Assembly (NCBI GenBank): GCA_022496805.1
Contig: CM040107.1
Location: 13,565,501 to 13,629,500, forward strand
Source: Pohlia nutans
Taxonomy: Eukaryota > Streptophyta > Bryopsida > Bryales > Mniaceae
Direction: 5' to 3'
DNA: 64,000 nt
How positions within the stretch are numbered: position 1 is the first letter of the stretch; each line of letters opens with the position of its first letter. Positions 24,691-35,516 of the stretch are shown one piece after another. The notes under the pieces were generated by a model, which did no database searches, had not been told where the DNA came from, and was given only the letters and a program-made list of their open reading frames with translations. Position numbers and translations under genes: made by a program.

Positions 24691-25180
24691 CCCATACCCT
24701 GCCATCTGCCCATACCCGGCCATGTGCCCATTCCCGTGCCCTATGCCCATGCCCATGCCCGTGCCCTATGCCCATGCCCATGCCCGTGCCCTATGTCCAT
24801 GCCTGTGCTTCGTCTCTCTCGATCAGGCTAGGGTTTGCTTTTTTTTTTCTGTTCTCTTCGCGTTTCTCGTCTGTCGTCGCTGTTGTGTTGTCGCGTCGCC
24901 CCTCGCCTGTCTGTGTTTCATTTCTTCTTTCTCTCGTTGTTTCTCTCGTTGTTTCTCTCGTTGTTTCTCACGTTGTTTCTCTCGTTGTTTCTCTCGTTGT
25001 CTCCTCATTTGTTCTTTCTCATTTCTTGTTTCTCTCTGTGTTTAAAGTAAATTTCAAGCCAAAGTCCACTGCCGTAGGTGCTAGGTAAGAAGCGGGAGTT
25101 TCAATTTTAGGGTTCAAAGCGGATCAAAAATTGCAGGTGGAAGGGCAAAATTGAAGGTGGAGGGGCCGTATTCTTTATGT
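24691..25180 (+). promoter_or_regulatory. 5' leader/promoter module of element B
   Basis: Contains a 25-bp minisatellite of CCCATGCCCGTGCCCTATG type (24690-24805), GTCTCTCTCGATCAGGCTAGGGTTT (telobox near 24829), then a 12-bp tandem repeat TCTCTCGTTGTT, six units at about 24933-25004. A possible splice donor GCTAG/GTAAGAAG is near 25084. Position relative to gene B mirrors the module of element A. Confidence 0.45.
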
Positions 25181-26139
25181 AAGTTCACACTATTGCTCTC
25201 TTCTTGAATGCTGTGGAAAATGTTTTTTGTTTAGGGTTTAGTTATCTGTCTAGTTAAAGATGGTAACGAACCAGACCTCAGCGTTTGAGAGTCAATTTAT
25301 GATTTTGAATTTTATATCTCAATTTCAAAAAGAATATCCATTGACAGATTGAGAGCTCTTTTTTGATTCACGGGGTTGTGGTGCATGGCCGTTTTCAGCT
25401 TAGGGTGTGGCTTCTTTGATTAATTCCTGTAACAAATGAAACGTGAGACTGCTTGCTTTGAATTTGTGATTTAAATACTTTTGCTTTGGTGATTCAAGTT
25501 TCACGAAAGGCATCGTGAATGATGTAGAAATAGTTACACCTTTTGCAACTGGAATCGTGCGAATTCAGGTGTTCTTGCTGGAGTGAGTGGTGTGGTTAAT
25601 TTTGTGAACGAATTGCTAGAATGATCAATGTGCTTACTTTCTATTGGAGATTTTTTTAAATGAATGTATTACCGTACATTCACAATTTGAGAGATTGTCT
25701 TGATTCTATGGCTGATGGTTGAGTTATGCTCATATAGCAAGTATGTTATCGTGTTTGTTTGAAAGGGATATTTTAACGGTGATATAGTTCAAACATTGAA
25801 TTCCAAAAGCAGTATCATCTAACGCTATACAACCTCAGTTTCTTGCAATGTTTCAGATTGATCAACTTGGTCATCAAGAGCAATTGTTGGGACACAGTGA
25901 AGAGCATATTCTGGTATAAGAGGTGAGTGCTATGCTCATCCCTAAGAAGTTTTTTAAATTCATTTTTGTAGGCAGTGCATGAACTTAGTCAATGCAATGT
26001 TTATTGTGGGATGTGTAATAGTAACGTCCAATATTGTAAGTAACAGTACTGTAGAAAGAGTTATTGAGAGCAGGTCAGCAAAAATGTGTTATTTTCGCTT
26101 TGTTTCAGCCCTAAGATTTACAGTTTAAATACAAATACC
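25181..26139 (+). other. Non-coding leader of element B
   Basis: No coding region. By position this is UTR or intron between the leader module and palindrome array B. Confidence 0.35.
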
Positions 26140-27370
26140 AGAAGGTAGTTTAGGTCGATGTCAGTTTCGGTTGATGTCAGTTTAGGTCGATGTCAGTTTA
26201 GGTCGATGTCAGTTTAGCTCGACACAACGTAAATGGGCAGCGAAACTCGCGTGATAAACGGTAATTTAGGTCGGCCCGATCTAAACTTCACCAATACAAG
26301 TCACATCTGAGCTCGACTCTCCCTAAACTGCAGTCAATTCAGGTCGACACGACCTAAATTGCAAGAAATTCAGGTTGAAACGACCTAAATCGCAGTCAAT
26401 ACAAGTCGACTCTCCCTAAACTGCAGTCAATTCAGGTCCACACGACCTAAATTGCAGCCAATTCAGGTTGACCCGACCTAAATTGCAAAAAATTCATCTC
26501 GACACGACATAAATTGCTGTCAATTCCGACCTAATATCGGAACTACACGTTATAGTACACCAAGTCTAGGCTGGAACATGTAGAACATGAACATGTACCA
26601 TGTGTGAATTCAGGTCGAATAGACCTAATGTATGCTATAAAGCAATACGAATCGGTCTGATCTACCTAAGATTCAGCTCGACTCGACCTAAATCATACAA
26701 ATAACCTACCCAAATATTGAACAACTTCAGACCGGGACGACCAACTTAAAGGTCGGGATACCCTAGAATACCAAATCTTATAATCAATTCACATAAAGCC
26801 TAGCACAAAATAGTAAAAACACTCTCCCCCTCCAGCAGTTTAGGTCGGATCGACCTAAATAAAGAACTATCGGTCATCGTTTATGAAGGACAGGCTGGAA
26901 GTTCTTAAACCTGAACATGTATCAAGAATGAATTCAGGTCGAATCAACCTAATTTACCCTAGAAATCAGTACGATTTGACTAGATAGCTGCCTATGATGC
27001 GCAGATTCACATCAAGGCAGCCTATATGGCCATGAATGGCCTACAATGATCGAATGATATCATGTATAGTAAACAAGAAAAAACACATAAGATGTGAACA
27101 TTCAGGTCGACCCAACCTAAATAACTCGCTAAGTAGGGCAATTCAGGTCAGGTCGACCTGAATGTTCACATCTTCTGTGTTTCTTCATGTACTTTCAAAT
27201 ATCCGTAATTCCTTAATACACAAAGTCCTTACCTATATTTCCTCTTCAGGTCGGGTCGACCTAAAGAGTATCACATTCACGACTCAATGCTTCATACATA
27301 TGAAGCGTACTACATCCTTCAAGATTAAGAGCCTCGTCTAATTTTTAGGTCGATCCGATCTAATTTACGT
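26140..27370. repeat. Palindrome array B (TTTAGGTCGA-type sites)
   Basis: The first part (26149-26220) is a tandem run of single half-sites, TTTAGGTCGATGTCAG, about every 17-18 bp. Then come many full or degenerate inverted sites such as TTCAGGTCGACACGACCTAAA, with spacers of about 20 to 100 bp. Spacing is less regular than in A or D. The array ends close to gene B. Confidence 0.85.
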
Positions 27371-27495
27371 TGAACCCCTAAATGCTCGCAACTGACAAGT
27401 CAGCAGTACGCATCTCTACATAGGCATGTTGATGTGTGTGTTGTGCATTTTAGCTCGTACCGACCAAAACATCGTCTGTCCTCGTTGTGAACAAA

Positions 27496-30400
27496 ATGGC
27501 AACAGAGAGGAAGACACCAAGGGAACAGCAAAGTGAACCCCTCAACCTCTACTACAAGAAAGTTGCACATCCACAAAGCACGGATGATGCAGAAGGCAAC
27601 GACCTCGCGAACTTCGGGGAGTTCTGGGAACTGCAGGAACAAAAGCATGTGCAGTTCTGGAGTCTGAACATGATACCAGTGACTCGTGATTGCTGCTTGA
27701 TCACGAAGAACACCAATACACCGACCTACCTCCCACTCTCATTACACGAGAAGGTGAAAGACATCAACAACAGTGATGGCTCCAAAATCATGTTGCACTG
27801 CGTGACAACAAGAACTGAATGGGAAAAGAAGAATCAGTACAACTTCACGCTGATTCTCGACTCCGCTGTCATTCCATTCAATATCAGCCCCTTGATAGCC
27901 TCTCTCGAACATACAGAATTCAGAGGAATGATGAAGGAACTGGAGAATAAATTTGACAGCCAATACTTCATGTCTGCCAGCGGTCAACCTCTGCGCGGGG
28001 CCCAACTCTGCTCGAAAATCCGGAAGGTGATCCAGAACTTCGAAACCTTCAAGGCCAAGATGGACATGCAGAGTCTATCGATGACACCAATAAGTGTGTC
28101 CCTCAATAACCGCAGCCAGGAAGGTAGTGCGGGATCCACATTCACAGACTCACCAAGACCCCAACAGAGCCGCGGCAAGCGCAAGCCCAACACGCCTCTT
28201 ACACCTACACCACCAACCAAAAGCCATCTCGGCTCCACGTCGAAGAAGAGGAAAGCAGATGACAAGAGGGCACCTGAAGATGTCGACGACGTTAGCTTGG
28301 CATCCGCTGTGACTGAGTTGCCAGAGCCTGTGCAGGGAAACAAGAAACCGGACTTCACACGGTCAACCGAGGCATACAAAACGTTCTGGTCGTCCTGCAC
28401 TGACGCCTTTGTCTGGAGAATCGAAGATAAGAAAACGATCCCCATCGAGCAACTAGTCGATGCGCCTCCTGACATGAACATCAAGTCGTACGAGCCGGGT
28501 CTTGCGGAGAAGATCATGGGCTTCCTTCTTAGCATGCCCGATAGGAGCACAAAGCAGACTCTGTGCGTCATGCCTTGCGACCTGGACGAGAAGCCCACTA
28601 GCTGGGACTCCATCAAAGATGGAAAGTTTTGGCTGATCAACGTGCAGCACAGTGTCAAAGCAAGTTTCATGATGCGCGAACAAAGGATGGATCCCAAAGA
28701 CATCAAAGAGTTCGCTCAATGGAACTGCTTTATCGTTTGGACGAAGAACAACGAAAAACTTCGTCAAATATCCGCGTACTACAACCGGGTCAACCACTTC
28801 GGCGCCATCAAGCCGTCCTGGGCGACTAACATCTTGGGAGCGCGGTAGGTCTGGATTAAACTCAATCGTCGAAAGAACCCGAAAGAGTTAGTTCAGGTAG
28901 GAACAAGCAGTCAGGCTTCGAGAACGAAGGAGGCCGCCATCAACAAAACAAAATTCAACGTAATGTTCAGCTCGACTCGACCTGAATAGCTTTCGATAGT
29001 ACTCCAAGTCCTAGTCCGTCCCTACAGAGGAGATCCGTGGCACCTGCGAGTTAGGTCGAGTCGACCTAAAATGCTCATGGTGTCGTGATCTTTTCTACTG
29101 ATTGTCCTTGTAATCCGTGCGCTCCACAGTCTGTGTTGGTTTAGGTTGAGTCGACCTAAATGACTGTAAAATAGCTAACAGTGTCTGTGCCCTTGCAGGA
29201 GTTTCAAGCTGCTATGAAGCTGCGGTTCTCGATGCTCGACGTGGCGCAGGCGCAGAAGGACGCCAAGAAAAGTAATGCGTCCGAACTACTCGAGATCCAC
29301 AATGAGTTGAAGTTGATCACTGCGCCGGACGACGTGTTCGACCTCTGGAGCGAAGTGATCTCAAGAGCGGGTACCGGAGAGCTCCATGACCCAGACACTG
29401 ATTTGCCGTTCAAGGACAAGCCTAACTGGAATCCAGAGAGTGGGAATCTGACGCGCGAGTTCTTCAAATGGCTGGGAAATGTAACCTATGAGGACCTCAC
29501 CAAACTTACGAGGCATATCCTGAACCACGGGAACCCAAAATGGACCCGGGGATACCCGAAGGTCACGATTAAGGCAATATCCTCAGTTCAAGACAGGTGC
29601 TACTCGACCAAGGAATGGGTGGAGAGAAGGAAGCTGAAGCACCCCTTCAAGAAGGAATTGCATAACATCAATCGTGATCTCGGACTCTTCAATCCGGCGG
29701 GGGAATTGGTTCCGGAGAAGTGGAGGCAGCTCAAGGAGGACTACCACGTCACGAGGGCGACAATGAATGTACTCCTTGAGCGGCCGGGTGAGGTATATTT
29801 CAGGGAGGCAAAGCACGTCAGAAGCAAGAACAAGAAGACCGCAGAAATCTCCCCGTACGCATACGAATTCTTCAAAGTCTTCCTGGAGAAGAGGAAGAAA
29901 TTCGAGAAGCCCGCCGGCAACACTCACTTTCGACCATACGACCCGCAGTTAAACGAGCACGCCGACTGGCCCGAGGGCGCCTGGTCATCCGTCACGTTTG
30001 TGGACATGAAGCTGAGGGTCATCGACTTCAGAGTCCTCCCCGGGGTGGGTGACAAGGAGAAGTCAAGTACGGATATGCCGTACTTTCACGAGTTCATGTC
30101 TTCTCTAAAAGAAAGACGTCTACCAGAATTCGATGAAGTACCTGCGTGGTTGTTCATCTGTGCCGATATGATAGAGCAGAACCAGGCAATTCATTTCGCT
30201 GAGCACGACGACCAACTTCGCAGATACAGGATGGAGTATGCGGACTACCATCCAGCAAGGAATGAGCGACTGGGAGACTATCCGGCGAACCATAAGAAGG
30301 CGCGGGCAAAAGTGCACCTGGTCTTCTTGCAAATGCCCGATATTCCGATGGTGTCGATCCCCCCCGACTTCTTCGCTCCGGATACCACGGTATACACAAA

Positions 30401-31956
30401 GCCCCGGGCGTACGATGAGCTGTTGTACCGCGTGTACAACGCAGAACTCAGAATGGAGTTCTACTTGTGGCTCATGAACGCGTTCTGCATACCGGGGTCG
30501 AACGTCGTCTCCGTCTACGCGGGATCCAAGTTCACTTGCGCTGCACTGGTGAGTAGTTCACTATTCGGAATCATGCCCTTCAGCTTGAGTCGATCTGACC
30601 CTACGTAGTGTTACCGTTCATACATTTTAGGCCGGGTCGACCTAAAATTCATACCGGAATACCTGCTCTTCTAGGAAGTGCCCAAACTATATCCTCAATG
30701 CGTTTCAGGTCGGGTCGACCTAAAAGTTCAGTGTGCAGCTCTTAGAGTCGATGCTGTTGTTTAGCTCGGGTCGACCTGAACTAAACCTTAAACCTTCTCA
30801 ATGCCCCCATTCTTTAGATCGATTCGACCTGAACCATCCTTTCGTACTACCTCATCCCTTCGTGCTGCCTCTCCTTCACAGTTTAGGTCGAGGCGATCTA
30901 AATCCTTCTCAATCCCCAATTATATCAATCCTGACTCACTTGTTGACTGCCATGCTATTTGTGCAGATGTGTTGCGTGAACAGCTACGCTGTCGGGGACA
31001 AAAGAATAAAAGACTGGTTTGCTTCTATCGCGATCGACGCCTTGGACCTCGACAAGGAAGACTTCCTGGAGGACGGATACCCTGTGCATGTTGATAGGGA
31101 GTAGAGTACCCCTGCTGCACGACCAAGGTCCTCTAGATTGAAGGGGAAATCCAGAGATCAGTGGTCTGATCCCCCTCTCACGCAGCGGGATGAGGAGAAC
31201 TCGTCAACCTACTCTTCCAATGAGGAGGATGACGACGAGGACGACGATGCTCCTCCTCTGGATACCCCCCGGAGATCTGATGCGCCAATTTCGTCCGCGT
31301 CCTCTGGCTATCAGCTCGGGACTCCTTCCTCCGAGCGGAAGTCGAAGAGAAAGAAACGTCAGTCCTCGAACAAAATTTTGAAGACGTTGGCTGCCACGGT
31401 TGCAGCTCTCACGGTGCAGACATCGAAGACCGCGGAGGAGAACCTGAAGATGAACCAGGAGACAAGAAAAGAGCAGTACGATTTCCAGAAGTTTATTATG
31501 GAACAGCAGCAGCAGCAAAATGTCATGCAGCAGACGCAGCAGGCACTGATGCAAAGCCTTCTGCCGCCTTCTCAGGCCGTACTAAACCCGCAGCCGCTGG
31601 CTTCTCAACCTGTGCTGCTTGGTAATCAGCCATCAGGTTCAACCACCAGCGGAGAGTCTGCTCCACCTGCGCCCTCGTCTTTTGTTGTTCCTCCTCCGCC
31701 TCCACCTGCGCCCTCGTCTTATGATGCGCCGCGTCCGCCTCCTCCTGCGCCCTCGCCTCCGCCGCCGCCAGCTGCTCCTGCGTCTGCTCCGTCCACTTTG
31801 CCGGCTCCTGCGCAGGTTTCATTGTGCGCTGCTGGTGATGCCGCCGATCCATACAGCCTTAACGACAGTCTGGCATTCGGCGGAGCCGCTGGCAGTGACA
31901 ATGCAGACACTGCCGTCTCGCCCGGCACAGACGCTGCAGCAGGTGGTTCCCAATAA
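27496..31956 (+). CDS. Element B gene 1: ParB-like plus methyltransferase-like protein
   Basis: Exons are 27496-28959, 29199-30548 and 30967-31956, all phase 0, with 488, 450 and 329 codons. ATG 27496 is the first in frame. Residues near 381 read INVQHSVKAS (ParB/Srx-like), then FIVW and SAYYNRVNHF. Exon 2 has a degenerate catalytic region (VIDFRVLPG) and a motif-I-like VVSVYAGSKFTCAA near residue 920. Exon 3 carries a D/E-rich stretch, a basic patch (KSKRKKR), a Q-rich coil and a proline-rich tail. Two in-frame TAGs (28846, opposite Glu in A and Ala in C; 31102) and no frameshift. The product may be a DNA-binding factor for the surrounding palindromes (inference). If TAG is a plain stop, it is a recent pseudogene. 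Confidence 0.7.
28960..29198 (+). repeat. Intron 1 of gene B with three palindromes
   Basis: GTAATG donor, TTGCAG acceptor. Palindromes lie at about 28968 (TTCAGCTCGACTCGACCTGAA variant), 29050 and 29140. They have B-type arms although the position matches the A-armed intron of gene A. Confidence 0.8.
30549..30966 (+). repeat. Intron 2 of gene B with about six palindromes
   Basis: GTGAGT donor, GTGCAG acceptor. Sites lie at about 30580, 30627, 30704, 30760, 30813 and 30880, mostly TTTAGGTCGG-GTCGACCTAAA type with central variation. Confidence 0.8.
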
Positions 31957-32197
31957 TCACTCGATGTCATTTGTATAGATTTAGCTCGACTCGAGTTGAT
32001 TTGTATCATAGGTTTTTTCTAGATTTTTTGTATAGACGGCTCAGGATCTGTAGGATTTGTAGGATTTTCAACTCCTGGTTGAGTAGAGTCCTTAGGACAT
32101 TTTCCAATGAACATTTTTTGTACTTCAAATTTTTTTGGCCTTTCTATAATTTACACTCTCCTCACTCGGAATTCACGTTCATCTACTGTCATCGCAG
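31957..32197 (+). repeat. Spacer with one hybrid palindrome
   Basis: At about 31979 the site TTTAGCTCGACTCGAGTTGA joins a B/D-like left arm to an A/C-like right arm. An intron-like ATCGCAG acceptor ends the segment at 32197. Confidence 0.6.
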
Positions 32198-33446
32198 GCT
32201 CCATCAGTTTCCACATTGTGCCTCACAGTCAATTGCCTTCTGCTGTTCTCCCCCCCGCGCAATGTAATCGGGGCAGTCAGTCCTTGGTGCCTAGTCCAAA
32301 CTCGCCCGCAGTTCCTTCCTCTCATGTCGTCCCTCCGGCCTCTCAATCACTGGTGTCCGGACGTAGACTTTAGCGGGATTCACAATTGGATGAGCGGACA
32401 CATACATTTGCCTCCCCTCCTCGTCACGTCACCGGCGCTGCACCCTTGACAGCCACACCTGTCGTCAGTGCAAAGTCTATTGGGTCCTCCGGCCTTCAGG
32501 TGCGATCCATACGTTTCTTAATGGTCGCAACTTCGTGTTTGTTGTCTTCGCGCTCGACCGTGTGCCGTTTTTATTAGGATGTCGTCCGAAATGTGTCGGT
32601 TGAGGATCATAACTGGCTGCACATTTGTCTGCCCGTTGTCGCCAGGGATCCGGTCCTCCTCTTACTCGTGGAGGTTCTTCGAAGTCGGTCATTCGGTCGC
32701 CACAGCTTAGGCCTCCCAAAAAATGGCTAAATGTCGTCCTGGACCTGAATGGAATCCTCTGCGTCTGTGAGGATTTGAAATCCCGGTCCGGGATTACGGC
32801 CTTTAATGAATACTCGGCGCAGCACTCAGCCGTTCTCCTCGCTGTAGTCGGACCCAAAGCAGTGTACATGCGTCCACTCTGCTTCTCGTTCCTACGGGAG
32901 CTGACCATGTTTGCCGACGTTACCGTCTGGAGCTCCATGAAGAAGTCTACCACTGAATTGGTAGTGCGATATTTATTCCGCGGCATCCAGCCCCTCCCTT
33001 CCCTTGTACTTGGCCAGGAGTCGTGCGAAACCCTCAAGTGTAGGGATAGGCACGGCCGGCTGTCCTCGTTCAAAGTGCCTGGCACTGATAAGAACTTGTT
33101 CCTTAAGAGTCTGGCCTAGCTGTTCACAGGCTATGTTGGCAGATTCACGTCCGCAAACACTGTTGTAGTGGACGACAGCCCCAATAAGCACATTTTGAAT
33201 GAGCCCCATAATGTAATACTCCCTGACTCTTGGTCCTACGTTGGAGACGATGCGCGTGACAATTTCCTCTATGATGTTCTACTTCCATGGTTTCGGCGTC
33301 TCCATCACAGTCCTGGTACAGGGTTGCTATCTTTCCGTAGGGACAATAATATGGGGCAGCGTATGCTCTGCGACGAGCCCGACCGTCGAGAGTACAGCGC
33401 GCTCATGGAGGCTGTACACACATCCCATAGTTTGCCTAGCTCCTAG
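32198..33446 (+). CDS. Element B gene 2: FCP1/SCP-like HAD-domain protein with altered DxD motif
   Basis: Exons are 32198-32499 and 32646-33446 (267 codons in the second, against 270 in A); the join is phase 0. Exon 1 has Ser/Pro-rich low-complexity sequence. Exon 2 shows VVLDLNGILC, MRPLCFSFL, TVWSSM, TVVVDDSPNKH, NVILPDSW and LLPWFRRLHHSPG, in the order of an NLI-interacting-factor (FCP1/SCP) fold. The acid/base Asp is Asn, as in A. In-frame TAGs occur at 32371 and 33117 (Lys in A); the apparent end is TAG 33446, with TGA 14 codons on. No initiating Met is seen, so an upstream exon or spliced leader is likely. Confidence 0.55.
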
Positions 33447-33766
33447 TTCATTGTGCGGTTCTATAGCTGGACGCCCTTTTCTTAGTGATGTAGCCGTTCC
33501 GGACTAGCTATCGATTTCTGGTTGCCTTGACTGATGTGTATAATTCCTTGTAATTGTAATATACCTTTGTCTTCACAACATCTGCGCTTGAGTACTTTGT
33601 GAGATGAATATTATGGACGTTTGAATGTTATCGTTGCAATGTGTTATGTCTTAATCGCACCCTTATACAGTTTGCATCATTTTTCTTCTCTTTTTTTACT
33701 GCTTGGAAAATTCTGTTTCGTTGCAATGCGCTCGTGGAATTTGACCTCATTGGTAATTCTCTTCAG
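33447..33766 (+). other. Spacer between B gene 2 and unit 3
   Basis: Non-coding, no palindrome recognised. It ends in a TTCAG acceptor (33766) before the conserved exon. Confidence 0.4.
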
Positions 33767-34575
33767 GCAAGGTATGCCACTGCCAATCCAGCCCACGGTG
33801 CTGGCCTCCAAAGCACAGCGTCCACCGATTCTATCATGGACTATGGCCAGTATGATATACTCAGTAGAGGAAACGTCTTGTGCTCGGCAGCTACGGCACA
33901 GTCAACGATGGACTTTTCCACCAAGCCAATTCAACATGGTGTTGTGGACAGCCCTCCTAACGGTGGTACCCGTCTTGTGTCCAAGTCCTCACCTTCTCCT
34001 TTGCGGTCACGAGAACCGTCCACTTCTCGTCGCTGGCGTTCTCCGTCTGATAGGGTGGCTCAGAGAAAGCTTTATGAAGACGCCTTACATCCAATTAATT
34101 CTCTTGAGGTACGAATACTTTCTTTCCCCGCACCATTATTTCGCTTAGACGGTCTTGCCTTGACGTATACTTGATGTAGATTCCCATGTATGTGCAGGGT
34201 TCCGACATTCCCAAACCATGCAAGTCCTCTGCTACTGTAAATGCTTTCCAAATGACTCCTGCGATGCTGTCATTAAACCCGCCTCCTCTAACCCAAGTCC
34301 GTGTTCATGTGCCCTCTCGTGCGCCCTTGCGTACTCGTCTCCCTTCAGTGAATGTGGGTCTTCAAAAGACTAAGTCGCATGACAAATTCAGAAGGAGATC
34401 AGCTCCGGTTCGAGATGAGAGGGAGGAATTGAGACTGGGGCAACAGAGGCTTGAGATTGCGCAACGGCGATTGTCGATGTATCATTTCGATAGTCGTGGT
34501 CATGTGATGTTGAAGGCAGTAGCTGAACTTCAGTTGAAGGCCGAAGCTGAACTGAAGAGTCGATTGCAACCCTAG
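33767..34575 (+). CDS. Element B unit 3: conserved two-exon coding unit of unknown function
   Basis: Exons 33767-34108 and 34198-34575, phase 0 as in A. Shared blocks are SAATAQSTMDFS, HGVVDSPP, SRAPLRTR and the terminal helix with AELQLKAEAELKSR. No internal stop. The ORF ends at TAG 34575, with TGA eight codons later. No known domain is recognised. The C-terminal R/E/Q-rich segment is predicted coiled coil. The first exon begins at an acceptor, so the true start is not visible. Confidence 0.5.
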
Positions 34576-35516
34576 ACCCGCTAGGGATTCTATTTGTGAT
34601 GACTATAGACTTATGAAAATACGTGGAGCTCATGTTCTTATATAGGATTTTACGCTTCGCTCATTCTTTTTCCTAGCTTTATGAGACATTATCAAGATTG
34701 GATTACCGTCCTGCAATACAAACACACAAAAAATGTATATTCGTTTTATACTTACTATAAATAGATGTCACTTCTGCAATCTTTTATAGGACACTTCTAT
34801 TATATGTACTCTATTTGATCTTCGCTGATCCATCTTCTACTGTTTAACCCTATATTCGGAAGGGTTAGTGGTTCAATTTGGGTTTATTTTAGACTTTTTG
34901 AACTCTCATTATTCTGGAATCCTCTCATTTTAATGAATATAATGTTAAACTATCAAAGGTTGTATTAGTTATATTGAGACTTTTCAATTCAAAGATATAC
35001 CGTTTCATCTCTTGACTTGTATTTTTAAACAAATATGTAAAGACACTAACTTTTGGAATCTCTGCTAAAGTATTTGTCCTGTAGCAATTATTATTTTAGA
35101 ATGAAATTTTCTTAAAAGTAGCATTCTCTCTCAAATCCTTGAAAAGTCTCATCAAAACAAATATGGCCTTTCAACTGTTTAGTCTATCAAAGTTCTAGGC
35201 TATTAGCTAGGGTTTAGAACCATTGATACACTTTGTTAAGTTAAATTTTTTATAATTTTTGTATGGAATTCTATTCAAATGGTATGTAGCATATTGTGCC
35301 CAATCGGACCTCTCAATACCAAAAGGGTACTTGGGGCTCCAAGGGCAACATGCAAAGGAACTTTAAATGTTGTTTTTAACTTGAAATCGATATTCTTTCT
35401 ACATCCATTTTTTCTCTCGGTGCCGGTAGGCTCAATTCCACCTCCAAAGTTTTAATTTTTCTCTCTACAGCGATTGCACTATAACATGGTAACTAATGAG
35501 ATATACATGACTACAG
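34576..35516 (+). other. Non-coding flank with element B 3' motif
   Basis: CCTCTCATTTTAATGAATAT followed by AATGTTA at 34921-34947 matches the motif after elements A and D. No gene is seen up to the CTACAG acceptor at 35516. Upstream exons of the next gene should lie here but are not recognisable. Confidence 0.4.

Noticed and set aside
13713..24831. Long ORFs of alternating Tyr and Ile on both strands (for example 24399-24731, 24425-25045)
   Set aside because: They are translations of TA/TATG microsatellites and the GCCC minisatellite; no start context, domain or conservation.
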